From Caenorhabditis remanei (Eukaryota; Nematoda; Chromadorea; Rhabditida; Rhabditidae): a stretch of 64,000 nucleotides of DNA. The stretch covers positions 6,446,587-6,510,586 of the forward strand of contig NC_071333.1 of assembly GCF_010183535.1 (NCBI RefSeq), written 5' to 3'. The notes under the pieces are model-generated. The model was not told where the DNA came from and did not search any database. It was given only the letters and a program-made list of their open reading frames with translations. Position numbers and translations under genes: made by a program. Positions 21,651 through 34,031 of this stretch are shown in pieces (within the stretch, counting starts at the first letter, position 1; every line of letters starts with the position of its first letter).

Positions 21651-24400
21651 TTATGAATAACTGTAACTGACTACAATTTTGAATGGTTTCACCTTATCAC
21701 ACTCCTATCGGAGCCTCTCCAGAAGCACGAGTCTGATATGATAGAAAACAAATTTCTTTTTTTCTCAGCAAGGAATTCTACCTTAATGATACTCTTCTTC
21801 CTCCAATATTATGCTACTCTTGTCGGAATCACAATCTTTACCCATTCTGATAGGCTAGACACCAGAGAAAACCTCATCTCCCTTAAATTGCCTACCTTTT
21901 TCTTGTCCTGCGCGTCTCTCTCCTTTTCTAGTCACCTAAGATCATACACTTGACCGCTGTCCTGTTTTCTCGTCTCTTGATGTCTCAGGAATCCGACGGT
22001 ATTTTGTTCTTATCGTGTTTGATGATACTGCAAAAACATATGCAGTCTTATAGTAGATACATATTAAAAGAAGAATTATGAACGATAAGGAGCGGCGGAG
22101 AAGTGAAAAAATAAAAAGGAAAGGGAATGCGAAAGTAGAATTGAAACGGAAAGGATGGGGAAAAGAGAAGTCTGCGAATGGTTTTTTTTTCGAGGGTTAT
22201 CATATTGAGAACAAAAGATTGATAATGGCAAGTACCGTAACCCGATGACAAATGACAGGTCATTAATTTATTTTTCTTCGGTTCATTCCTATAATGAGAA
22301 ATTTTTTTTTTAACTATTCAATTTTTTTTTCCGGATATTAATCAAACAGGCTTCTGCTCCTGCAAAGATCCTAAGCAATCTAGCAACGTGTCGAGGCTCT
22401 CCCTCCAACTAAAATCAAACCGAATACGATGAGATGAAAAAGTGCTCCCCGAGTACGGGACCCCCGACGCTCCTTCTTTCATTTCCATTTAGCTTCCTTT
22501 TTTCTGCAAAAGAACGGCCTTCAGAATTCTTCTTCATCTCCTTCTGCTCCTTCTTTGGTCTTACTTTTTTGCTTCCTTCTTTGCATTTGGCCCATCTCAT
22601 TCTCATTTTCATTTTCCTTCTGCTTTCTTGCCTTTCAAAGTGTGAACGACGGAGCAGAGTCCTCCTGGCGGAGGTCCTTTTCTCTCGATTCCCCGCGCCA
22701 CGACCAGATTGATGTCTTTCACAGGCTCCGTCTCTTCAGCGCGCCACACTTCATCACCACCCATCTTTTCCTCCGGTCGTTTTTGGTAGTGTCGGCGGTG
22801 CGAGTAGTGTGAATGAAAGAGAGGAGGAAAAAAATGTGCTCGCCAAGGACAACCGGCACAGGGGACGAGCAAAGTGCTTTTTTATGAACATCTTCGGGGG
22901 TGAGGAGAGGAATAGGACAACACAAAAGAATGTTGGTTTTTTTTTATTTTTTCTGTTCGCAAAAACCGGGGAACGAAACCGAGTAAGAATTGGAATTACA
23001 AATTAGTACATTTGGTAAAGAAAAAAGAAAAGAGGATTGGACACCAGGAAGCAAACACTAAATTCGACAGACAAAAACCTACAAATTCGCGTGTGGGGAG
23101 TACAAGGGGGTGAATTAGGTGTCTAGAAGACTATATGATGTCAATTAGCTTATGTGCCAAATATCATCGAAATAGAATGAGAAATATAAAGTCAGGGAAA
23201 AAGACGGGGGTTGACTTAAACTTACTGAATATCAATGTTGCTCTACAAACTTTTTCTTCTCACCCAACTCGCAACCGTGAGAAAGTACATGTAAAACAAC
23301 ATGCCGCTCTCACGGTGTTGACGTTGATAAATCAAAAATTAAGTTTTTTCGGACTACTGTAGTGTCAAAATTGATAACTTACGATGCATAATATTCAAAC
23401 TTTCAAATAAATTCACTTTTTCAACTTATTGCCAACAACCACGTTTGCAGAGCGCTTATCAGCACTCCATAATTATTCTGTCTCTCTGAAAAACTTGCAG
23501 CAACTTACGAATTTTCGAAAAGAATAAGAAAACACACTCCCCAAAACGAGAGGTTATGTCCCGCGTCGAATTAAAAGTAGTGAGAGAGAAATTATAAAGC
23601 TAATCAGTCTACGGTTAGAATGCCCTCCACTGCCACACCATATCAGTAGTCGAGAAAAGGAGGCAGACGCGAATCGCGAGATTATGAACAAAGTAACGTT
23701 TTTTCGTCGTCCACAAAAAAGAAGTTCGAATGATCGATAACAGTGCGTCGGTATAGTCGAATTCACTCTCTAAGCGGGGCAACGAAAGCGTAATGATTTG
23801 TGGGAGTGTAATAGGTTTTCAAATTGTCACTATATGTTCAGTGATGAGGGGGGTAAGAATACTTTTGGCGCCGCCGGAGAAGAGCAGGTACAAAGTGCAA
23901 TCAAATAATTTTTGCGTACCTGCACTTTTAAAGTTCTGACTGGACATTCGTATAATAGACACTGATTACGAACACATTTTTTGGTGTATAGCGGAAGGTG
24001 TTGAACAGAAGAAGAGAAGATTTGTGTCTCTATGGCTACATTTTTCTTCGTGATGTTTTCACATTCTTTTATTCACAATTTTCAAATAAATTTTGGAAGA
24101 AAAAGGAAAAGAGGCTAAGATAGAAGGTTAATAATGACTACAATGATTGGGGATGAATGACTTAGCATAATATATCACAATTTGTGTCTCAAAGTCAAGA
24201 AGAACTGAGAACTGAGCTCTAGCAATTGAAAACATCATATGCCTAGATGTGGGAAAGAAAAATCCTATGGCGAGGCAAGAACTCCAAATGGGAAAAGAAT
24301 GTTGACGTGATATTATACAAACAGGAACATTTTTGGGGAGTGAAGTGGGAGAAAAGAAACGTGTAATACAATAGAAAATGAGAAAATCGAAAAGAAGATT
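21651..24400. other. Intergenic between convergent genes, no gene seen
   Basis: The kinase (plus) and the AMPK gamma gene (minus) converge here. The stretch has pyrimidine-rich blocks at 22.4-22.7 kb and poly(A)/poly(T) runs. Open frames lack splice context and recognisable domains. Confidence 0.4.
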
Positions 24401-26488
24401 TTAATGGTGTGGTGGGTGCTTGGAGTAGCTGTTCTGGTTGCTAGGAAGCGCCGAGCCCGACGCGCTGCTCGAGTTGGATTCCTGCTCAAAGTTAGCCGCA
24501 TTGGTGAGAAGGATCTCTCGGAGCTCCTGAAATGTACTTCATTGAAAAAAGTTCTCAAATATTCAGTCAATGACAAACCTTATCATTCATATCTCCTGTA
24601 TGATGACGAGCCCAGTGTTTCTTCGGAGGAGTGACGCTTCTCAAGTGACTTCCTGGCTGAACCACCATAAAGTTGATGACGTCGGACAATGAGATCACTC
24701 CTTCAATCCCTCCCTGTTCGTTGACGGCACACAGACGATGGACATTGTGGTCGACGAGAACGTTGACTGCTTTCCAGAAACTTTCAGTGTCGCGGACGGA
24801 GACAACTCGCTCGTCGTTCTGAAAATAAGAAAAAAGATAGTCATCAGTATATTCTAATAATCATTCTAACGAATGTTTTTGCAAAATTCCATAATCACCA
24901 CTGTGTAGCGAAACACTGGCAGCATTTTCCACCCAAAATACATTTTCTGCGTAATCACTTTGCTATAATTCGATAATCTAATAAAAATTCACTACCTCAA
25001 ACCGTTTTGTATCTTTCGAAGAGATGTACGATCTTTGATATTTATCTTCTTTTTCCCTACTTCCAACCCAGAAAACCATTTCCCCCGGAATCACTGATAA
25101 CTTTCTCGAACTGGTTTCAGTGTAACACCCGAATCAACTTTCCATTGATGCATGGAATTGATTTCCTGACGGTTACACTCTCCTCGCACTCACTTTCATC
25201 GGTCCTCCTTGAGATTTGAACGCCAAAGCCTCTTTGACGGTGATATCAAGACGGTTTTCAAGGGCGATTCCAACAGCGTCAAATCGGGAGTACATGTCGA
25301 CAACCCTGAAAGTAACAAAACATACAGTTTGAAAAATTCAGTAAGGTCATTCGCGATTGGAATCAGACGTACTTGAAAGTCTCTCTCTCCACCACGGGGA
25401 GTCCGGAAACGCCTTTGTTGAGCAGAATATCCAAGCAATCGACAAGTTGAGTGTCTGGGAAGACAACACGGATTCCACTCCATGTTCCTATTCCAAGCTC
25501 CTTTGGCGATTTGTGAAGATACTCGAGTGGTGCCAAGTGTTTTCCCTAAATTAAAATACATGTCCTGAGATATTTCGGGATTTGGTTAATCTTCAGAGCT
25601 AACACAACGCATGGATGCTCTATTGCTTCATTAGTAGCTATTTACGTCATTTCCTCTCTTAAATATACTTACATAGAGCCACAAAAACTTGAGAATCCGT
25701 TTGTGAGTCAGAATGAAAAGAGCGGAACCATCATGAGTGTCGATAACTGGAATACGATGAACACGGTTTTCAGCCAAAATGCAGGCGGCATCAAGAAGAC
25801 TGCTACTGGCGTCGACGGAGACGAGCGGTCGGAGATTTCCATCTTTCTTGATAAGTTCTGAAAACAAATCCACATATTTGGATTCTGCAGTAAAATTTTC
25901 AGATATCTGACGGCTAATGACTAACCGCGATACTGGCGAATATTCATATTTCCAATCTCCTCGTTAGCAATTTGAGTCATGTCAAGCTCTGTTGGCTCTT
26001 TCTCACCAACTTTGGCTCTTTCTCTGAAAAATATTCACTAATGACATCGGTTTAACCAAGGAATAAACTTCTGCAAGAATAAAACCAACCTATAAATCTT
26101 GAGCATCACTTTAATGAAATCAGTGACACTGAGAATTCCATCGAGTTTTCCTCCCGATTCTGGATCCGAGAGGAGCACGTGACGTGTGCTTTGAGCAAGG
26201 AGTCCATTGAAGGCCTTGTGCATCAAGAGCCCTTGATCGAAGACGACCATCTTGGAGCTAGAAGGCATTGCTTCGTAGCATTGGTTGATCCAGAGAAGGC
26301 GAGCGAACGCTTCTTTGTCATTAGGCTGAAACAACTTCAGTTTGAATATGACTCATTTTGCCTTTGAATCACAAAGAAAAAACACGTACCGTTTTTGGAA
26401 GAACCTCATCCGACTCGGTCATTGTCGTCGATTTTGAGGCAGTCATGTGACTGATTCTCTGGTGGTGAATGTCTTTGAATGAGGACAT
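24401..26488 (-). CDS. AMP-activated protein kinase gamma (regulatory) subunit, 422 aa
   Basis: Eight exons join in phase: 26488-26390, 26325-26090, 26023-25926, 25857-25673, 25545-25373, 25305-25194, 24818-24579 and 24526-24401. The protein has four CBS repeats arranged as two Bateman modules. Landmarks include LLWINQCYEAMP, GILSVTDFIKVMLKIYR, NRVHRIPVIDTHDGSALFIL, THKRILKFLWLY, VSGLPVVERETFKVVDMYSR and NVHRLCAVNEQGGIEGVISL. Gamma subunits sense AMP/ADP/ATP within the AMPK heterotrimer. The Ser-rich C-terminal tail is nematode-like. The exon holding the ATG begins at an acceptor (26504) and stays open upstream of the ATG, so extra upstream coding exons are possible, though none was found. 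Confidence 0.92.
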
Positions 26489-26504
26489 CTCTTCACACGA
26501 AACC

Positions 26505-29022
26505 CTGAAAAAGAAGAGAAAGATTATTTCGAAATTTCCAAAAAAGAAGACGACAAAAAAGAAAGATAATTGTGCTATCGGTTAGAAAGCGGAAACATTG
26601 GGAGGACTGAGAAAGAAGGAATGGGAAGGAGAAGGAGAGATATCAAACACTGAAAGACTGGAGCACAATGAGCAAGAAGTTAAGCGGCGCGAAATGAAAA
26701 TATACATATTTTGGCTTCTCAGGTCAGGCGTTGTCGATGTCGACGTTTGTTTCCCTAGTGGCCACGCTGGGAGTTGTGATAACAATCTCGTTGAGTGCCC
26801 TATTTATTTTGTTATCTCAAACTGGTACAATTGAAATGAAACATTTTGTGTGTCGCCTGATGGTTTCCCGAACATGAATCAAATCATTCATGTGGGGCTA
26901 GCACACAATTAGATGTATAGATACAGAGAACATAGCATTGATTGATAAGAATGAGACCAACGGCAACTTTCGTTCGAGACTAACCAAAAAATGCCGGTAC
27001 CCCAAATACGTGCTGCTCACCGATACACTCAAAGACTCTCTTCTTTCCAGCAAAAAAAGAAAACGTGACGCGTGCTTGTGTAAGCACATGGAAATTAGAT
27101 TTAGGGGCAAGCGGAAAAAAAGGCGGAAACACGAAAAGGAATGAGAAGCGTTTAGTATGGCAACAAAAGTGCAGATTTTCCAAAAAAGAACAGAAAGAAA
27201 AACTAAAAATTGTATTCAGAATACCCCACGAGACATAAAACTCTAATACATGCAAAGTGAGAAAAGATTGGCTCGTTTCTTGTCTCTCTGGAGGATTAAA
27301 ATAAAAACGTTTTAGGGAAGATAGAAAAAAGAAGGATTGCTTTTCAGAATGATGAATTTTTTGGAAGAAACACACCAAAACGTTGTGCTTCTTTTTTCTT
27401 CCCCACTGTTCTGTTCTCTAGACTTTGTACATCGTAATCTATTTATATTTGCTCCTTTCCGCCGCCTGAGAAACTGATCAAGCTACCGAAAGAGAGCTTG
27501 CCGAGTGATTAGAGATGAAAAGAAAGAACGTGGTAAGCCTGTCTACTGTCTAGAAGAAAACCTATTGACTGTGTAACATAATACCAAAAGATAGGTCTGA
27601 CCTATCTCGACAATGGTGAGAGGTACAAAAATCGTGTGATCTCTCTTTTTCGTCTTTCTCTGTATGATTTTATTTTGCATAATAACGACTGTATTATACT
27701 AGAAAAGGACGTAGTGACTTTTAGTTTTCGATTCACGGAGAGAGAAGGAAATTCGACGCCGTCGACAATCTCTCAACAGTCTGATGGACCGAGGTGGAAG
27801 AAGACGCGCGGTTAACACGTGGGAATTGAATATATGTCTATGTATAGAATCAGGTTTTACAATTATGTTAGCAAAGAATGACGAGAGACCGAAGACGAAA
27901 TCAAAGAATTCGTCTTTGAAGATTTCCGAAAAATCGCATCGTCCTAATCTAATCAACAGTCTTTCCTGAACTTGTCATTTTAATTACAACTTTTTTTGAA
28001 AAACGAACACAATTTTCATGCATGAATGCTTTCGTATTGGATGTTCGTATTATTTTTGATAGAGCGGCTTCTCTTCAGATGAAGAGAAAAACAAAAATAG
28101 AAAGAACTGCAACTGAATTACTCGGAAAATATGTGACGGAAAACAAGAAAAAAGAAAAACGTGCACAATAAGGGTACTTGTTATCCTAGTATTCTTTTTT
28201 TGGTGCACGTTTTCTATTTTTTTTTATGCAACGGAACAAAAAGGGTCTGGAAAGGAACCCGCACTTTAGTGGATCAGAAAAACATGCTATTCTTGCAGTT
28301 TTTGCACGTTTTATTTTGTTGTCTAGTTGACAGTAAGAATACATATTTTACAACAAATTGCTGCAATAGATAAACATTTTCAGTTTCCTCGACGCTCAAT
28401 ATTTAAGCATCTGTTCAATTACCTTTAATGGCTATAAAATATAAATCCTTCTTTTTTGGATACTATCCGTACGAATCCTATGAGAAATTTTTGATTTCTA
28501 TTCTATACCGAGAGACAACAAAAGGCCAAGAAACACAAAGAAATAAATTAATGGACAACGAGGAAGATGCGAGAAGGTGAAGATGGAGATGACGACACAC
28601 AACACAATGCAGTAGGACAAGGCGGTAGGAAGAGACGGTGTGGGGCACAGAGAGACGGAGAGAACAGCGGAGAACACACACACTCAACACACAGCAGGAG
28701 GATGACCTCAGTCGGCCAAACGACACTCCGTTTTCTCAGTTGCATTATGTTTAACTGTGACGTTTTTAGTGGGAAACTTTTGTTTTTGTGGCCTGTTTTT
28801 TGTGTACCACTAAATATTTTTTGATTCAAAAATTAAAATTTTACAAGCTTCAGGCAAAGTTTTGCGCCAAAAATCAAAACTATCCATTGAGAAATCGATT
28901 TTTACCAGGGACTTTCCTTTTATTTGAACACCGATGGCAAATAAATTGTCTACCCCGTTTTCCTCTCATTAATTGGCGTTTATTCAACCTTTTTGATTCA
29001 TTATTACAGACCCGGCCCAAAA
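26505..29022. other. Divergent intergenic/promoter region
   Basis: About 2.5 kb between the AMPK gamma gene (minus) and the zinc-finger gene (plus). It contains AC/AG-rich sequence at 28.56-28.70 kb. No splice-framed exon was recognised; a distal first exon of the AMPK gene could be hidden here. Confidence 0.4.
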
Positions 29023-31947
29023 ATGGATCTCTATCCGATGAATTTGTCTGATGAGGAGATTGACGTTCTGCATTCCGATGAAGAAGAATTGATGCATGCT
29101 ACAGAAGGCGATGAACAATATATGCATGCAGAAAATGTGTACATGGATGAAGAGGGAGCGTACATCTATGAGGACGAAATCCAATATCGATATGAGGACG
29201 AAGAAGTAAGCGTAACATTCAAAAACCCCTTCTCAACTGACAAATAATTTTGATAAGTAGTACTTGTCGGCTGGTGTCACTGGCAAAAGCACAGCGAGAG
29301 AACATCATAAACGTCACAGTTTGGAAAACGCGGTGTTTGCCGATTATTTATGACTGGATAATGTTTAACAAAATTCCTGGAACCACGAACTTCCCATTTA
29401 AGCGTATTCGTCTGTTTCAGTACGTTCAAGCTAAATTTTCCCAATTTTATGCGTCGAAGTAGATGAATTGAACTCCATGATTACTTAATGCCATCAAATT
29501 CTAAAACGCATAATTTCAGACATATGACAACAATCCAGACTACAATTCTCAAGAAAACCCCGAATTCATTGATGAACATTACCTCAATACTGACATCGTC
29601 TACGTTGAGCAAAAGAAAGCTGAAGAAAACTATCATTTGCTTGAAAATCGTATGTTGTGGAAAGTCGACTTTTAAAACAAAGCATTCCGTTCATTTCAGC
29701 TGACATTATTGAGTTACACTCTCAAGATGATCGACTTAAAAAGTTCCCTGAGATGAACATTCTTCCCGCATTTCATCGATTGATGAAATTTGAAAAAAAT
29801 GGAAAACCAATTAGAAAGGATCCGCCAAAACATAGAAAGCGTCTGAACGCAAAAGAATCAACTGTTAATGCGCTGTTAGTGGCAAATAAAATATATCCTG
29901 GAACAGGAGTGGAAAGACGAGCACCTGAACCATTTGTGAGTAAAATTAATATATTATTCATTAAAATGACTTCATTTCTTTTCCAGGTTCCCCTCATCAA
30001 TAAAAAATTAAAAAGCGATTCTGCACTATCCAAAAAATTCAAAGTGAAAATGACGCCGGCAATGAAAAAGTTGTATCGGCCGAAACCCAGATTGTTTCCG
30101 GAACCTCGGGACGCTTACCTCATTCCAACGGATGAAATGACACCACTCCCGGATCGATATTTCCAAAAACGTCTCACGTTAACTGCTGAACAAGTTGGAT
30201 TCAATTCGGACTGTGTCGCGTGTGAAACGTGTAATTTCGTTTGGAGACAAAAAGCGTTACATGAATCACACAAAAGCAAACACGACCCCAATGAAGAGCC
30301 AAAAGACATCATGAGGTTTGAAACAGCAATTAGGAATTTATTAATAATCATTTCACAATTTTCAGCAAGAATGTAGGTCTGCTTTGCCCAATGCCTCATT
30401 GTATGACTCGTTGTGACTCAATTGCAACTGTTGTCAAACACATGAAAACAATTCATAACATCCTCGATATCGCATTCGAACGAATTATTTTCAAAAACTT
30501 CATCGAATTCAAGGTAAGACGAGCTTTTTAGAAATGTGTTGAGTTTAAAAATACATTTTATAGTTGTGGAAAACTGAACTCGAGCGTCTCACCATGTCCA
30601 AGTTTTCTCGGTCCTCCGGAAAGCAGAACGTCTTCAGCAAGTCAACTTACTATCAATGTCGACTATCTGGCAAAAGGAACTGTGGTTCGATCAACACAAG
30701 AAAAAGGGACAGTAAGAAGATTGGGAGAACTTGCACAGCATTTTTCCAAATTCGGGAGAACGATGATGGGTTAGTTGAAGAGCTTAGAGCGGAAACCACT
30801 CAACATCAAATTTCAGAACTGTCCTTCTCCGTGGTTGCACAAAACATTCTGGCCACGGACGTGATATTCAAGCACTTCCGATCACTGAAGACATCAAAAT
30901 GGAGATAGCCCATAAACTGATTGAAGGCATGGACGAAGTGCAAATAGTGGAGCAAATGCGTGAAGAATCTGATCCATCGGACCGAAGATACTACTTGCAA
31001 AATTATGAAGTTCGAAATGTATTCAACAAGATTGACAGCTATAAGCTTGAATTCAAGAGAAGGGTTAGTTTTCGGAAATGTCTAAACTCATTTTTATAAT
31101 TTCTTCTTTTCCAGATGACAAGTGGAGAAAAAATTCCAAATCTTGGGGAGACGTATAGAAGTCCGGACGACCGTCACGGTGTTCTCTTCCCAGTTATCAA
31201 GGCAAAATTGGCACGAAGCAAGTATCCGGTTACTGCCAATCCGGAAGAAATTGCTTTGGCAGAAGCTTTAGAGGTTTGTTCTGAAAATAATATATTACGA
31301 CTAAATTTTGAATATTTCAGGTTCAATCAGGCGATTTTCCTCAGGGAATTCTCATTGAAGAACCAAATGCTGTTTTCGAACCTCTGGAAGACGAAATGCA
31401 ATCGGGTGTTGATGAATCCATGAGTTCAGAACCCTTGGATTCAGAACCCTTGGCTCCAGATGACGTTATTAAAGAAACATTGCTTCCCGAGGAGCCCAAT
31501 CCAGTTGTAAAACCGAAGAGAAGCAAGAGGTCACTTCAAAAATTACTTAACACGGAGGGAGTCGGGAAAAGAGAGGAAGTGAACGTTGAGACAAACGTTA
31601 AAACACAGTCAGCACCAGTAACTTCCGAAGCAAGAACGAAAAGAGTCAGCCCAATTGGTAGAAATACTGCTAGAAAGCAAGCGGCGAAGGTGAGTAGTGT
31701 CTTGGATGTTGAAACAATGAAATAAAACCAAAATTTTCAGAGAAGAAAGATCGAGCAGGAACCAATTCGATACGAGAGCACTGACACAGAGTACGAAGAA
31801 GACACATGTCAAGCAAGTACCTCTAACGTGCTTCCAACTCGTATATCATCCCGGCTTCAGCAAAAAAGAGCAAAGTTGCAGGAAGAGGAAGCAGCGGAGG
31901 TACATGAGGAGTTTCCATCTTTGAGTTCCACTGGAGATTCCGTGTGA
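29023..31947 (+). CDS. C2H2 zinc-finger protein with transposase-like DNA-binding module, 737 aa
   Basis: Ten exons join in phase: 29023-29205, 29520-29649, 29700-29935, 29987-30315, 30366-30513, 30564-30769, 30817-31063, 31115-31273, 31321-31689 and 31741-31947. The N-terminal 60 residues are strongly acidic. Two C2H2 fingers follow: CETCNFVWRQKALHESHKSKH-type, then CPMPHCMTRC with a KHMKTIH end. Next comes a basic Cys/His block (YYQCRLSGKRNCGSINTRKR, GRTCTAFFQIRENDDG, CTKHSGHGRDI) resembling FLYWCH/MULE-type transposase DNA-binding modules of nematode ZTF proteins. The tail is basic and acidic low-complexity. It is likely a nuclear DNA-binding regulator; its targets are unknown. An acceptor (TTACAG) 14 nt before the ATG suggests trans-splicing. 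Confidence 0.75.
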
Positions 31948-32083
31948 TTCAGTTTTATATGTTATTTTTTATTGTCTTTTGTTTTGCTTTAAAAAAAATT
32001 TTATTCGACATTATAATTACTTGTAACTATATTCCATAAGAAATAACTTGAATTGTTTCAATTCTTTGCTTGTTTAAGGTATT

Positions 32084-34031
32084 TTAGTAGTAGACCAACT
32101 TGTTTTTTTGCACTTTTCCGCTTGCTGATTTTGGCATCTCATGTATTATTGAAACTCCACCCCGTAATTGTTTAACAGCAGATAGTTTTTCTGCAAATTT
32201 GTATTGTTTTTCGAGGATTTTTCAATAAAAAAACCTTTCATTGTGTGATCCAAATGTTTACGGAACAGCAGTTCGTCTGCACCTTTTTCAAGAACGATAA
32301 ACGCTTTTGGCAGCTGGCCGCACAATTCGTCTTCAATCCCAACGACTGCAACTTCTGCCACTTTTGGGACTGTCAGGATCACGTTTTCCTGCACAAGATC
32401 ACTCAGATATTTTTGATTGAAGTGTAAACTTACAATCTCAGTTGGAGAAACTTGGTATCCGTTCAGCTTAATTAAGTCTTTCATTCTATCCACTATATTG
32501 AAGAATCCGTCTTTTTCATTTGCAATATCTCCTGTATGTAAGTATCCATCCTCATCCAAATTTGGCGTACCGTTCCGGTAAAACTTCATTATAGCGTCGG
32601 ATTTCAGTAGCAACTCGGTCTCACCGGTTGAGTGTCTGAGTAACTAAAAAGTGTTCGTAGTTATATTATTACTAGGTATCAAGCATACTTTTGCAACGAA
32701 TCCAGGCAAAATATGACCACAAGATCCAAGGTGCTCGAAGTTGTCGTCAATTGGTGTAACACAACTAAGAACCACCAGCTCGGTCATTCCATAACCTGAA
32801 ATACTGTTTTTTTTTACAGAAAGCTTTTTGGTTCACCTTGAATAAAATGTTTGACTTGTGGGAAGATTGCAAGCAATCGTTTACAGCGATCTTTTGTCAG
32901 GCCGGATGATCCACAGAGTATGGTTCTGAAAATGTTCTGTTTCTGGAATATTGACAGTCTGTTTGACCTCAGACTTGGGCATCTACCCTGAAGAAGCCCC
33001 ATTTTTATGAAAATATTTGCAATTGAGGGAACAATGTTGATAGTGTCGATCTGAAAAGGGAAGTATCATTGTATGATCATATTCTGCTGCTACCTGGTAT
33101 TTCTCCACCAAATCCATCATAATGATTGGGTGAAAATCTGACATTATGACAGTAGTGCACCCCTCGAGAAGACATAATAGCAATGCCCAGAATCCAGAAG
33201 CATGATGAAATGGTAGAAATGCCAATGTTTTCATATTACTCTGAGCAAGAAGTTGGTCGAAGAGAAATCTGAAAACAAAGCTAACATTTTCAATTTTACA
33301 ATGAAACTGTATACTTTTTCAACGAGAAAGTCGAAGCAAGAAAGTTGCGATGAGTCAAAAGACAACATTTTGGCAAGCCAGTAGTTCCACTAGAAAATGG
33401 AGCTAGGAGATACGAGTCAATGTCCTTGGTTTCAATGTTCAGATGCTCTATCTCTACGATTGGCTCCATATAAGCCATAATGTCCTCAGGTAGGATTTCT
33501 ACAGTAACCTGAAATATTTTTATTTTTATTTTCATGCCCACCAAAAAATTTTATTTACATACATTCGACAAAATCCAAGCATTGTCTTTTGCAACAGTTT
33601 CATCAGTGAAGAAGAATTTAGATCCACTCTCTGCCATGAAAAATTTCAACTCATTAGCGGTTGATTGAGGACTGATGCCGGAAAGAATCGCCCCAATTTT
33701 TGCGCAAGCCAAAAATATTATCGGGTACCAAATTGAGTTTGGCATGCATACTAACACTGTTTGATCTGTAAATTATGCACATTAATTATAAGATTAAACG
33801 AAAATCAGCTCACCACTTCCAACCCCTAGTTCTAGTAGCTTGGAGATCATTTTTGAGACCAGATTCGGAATTTTATCAAAAGTTATAACACGATCATTGT
33901 GAATCTGAAATATCACCCGTGTTTAGGTGTTCGTTTTTATCATTTCTCACCAGAGCTTCACGTTTCCCAAATTTCAAAACATTTTCAAGGATAAGATCGT
34001 GAAACAATACTTCCGGATAGTATTTCGCCAT
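32084..34031 (-). CDS. Acyl-CoA synthetase / 4-coumarate-CoA ligase-like adenylating enzyme, 497 aa
   Basis: Eleven exons join in phase: 34031-33951, 33904-33814, 33765-33563, 33508-33315, 33268-33094, 33050-32968, 32925-32837, 32795-32689, 32643-32434, 32388-32235 and 32190-32084. All adenylate-forming motifs are present: SSGTTGLPK (164-172) for ATP phosphate binding, GYGMTE (306-311), HTGD (377-380), DRMKDLIKLNGYQ hinge, and the C-terminal catalytic lysine in SASGKVQK (Lys488). The enzyme should activate a carboxylic acid to acyl-AMP and then acyl-CoA. The chain length cannot be inferred. It ends LVYY, with no peroxisomal SKL signal, and has no signal peptide, so a cytosolic location is likely. 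It is slightly shorter than the usual 520-550 residues. Confidence 0.9.

Noticed and set aside
22434..22925. Overlapping open frames on both strands
   Set aside because: They result from pyrimidine-rich low-complexity DNA; no domains or splice pairs are present.
23884..23928. Inverted repeat GCAGGTAC...GTACCTGC with overlapping AAAGTGCA...TGCACTTT
   Set aside because: The two pairs are in the wrong order to form one longer hairpin, and eight-base arms are weak evidence.
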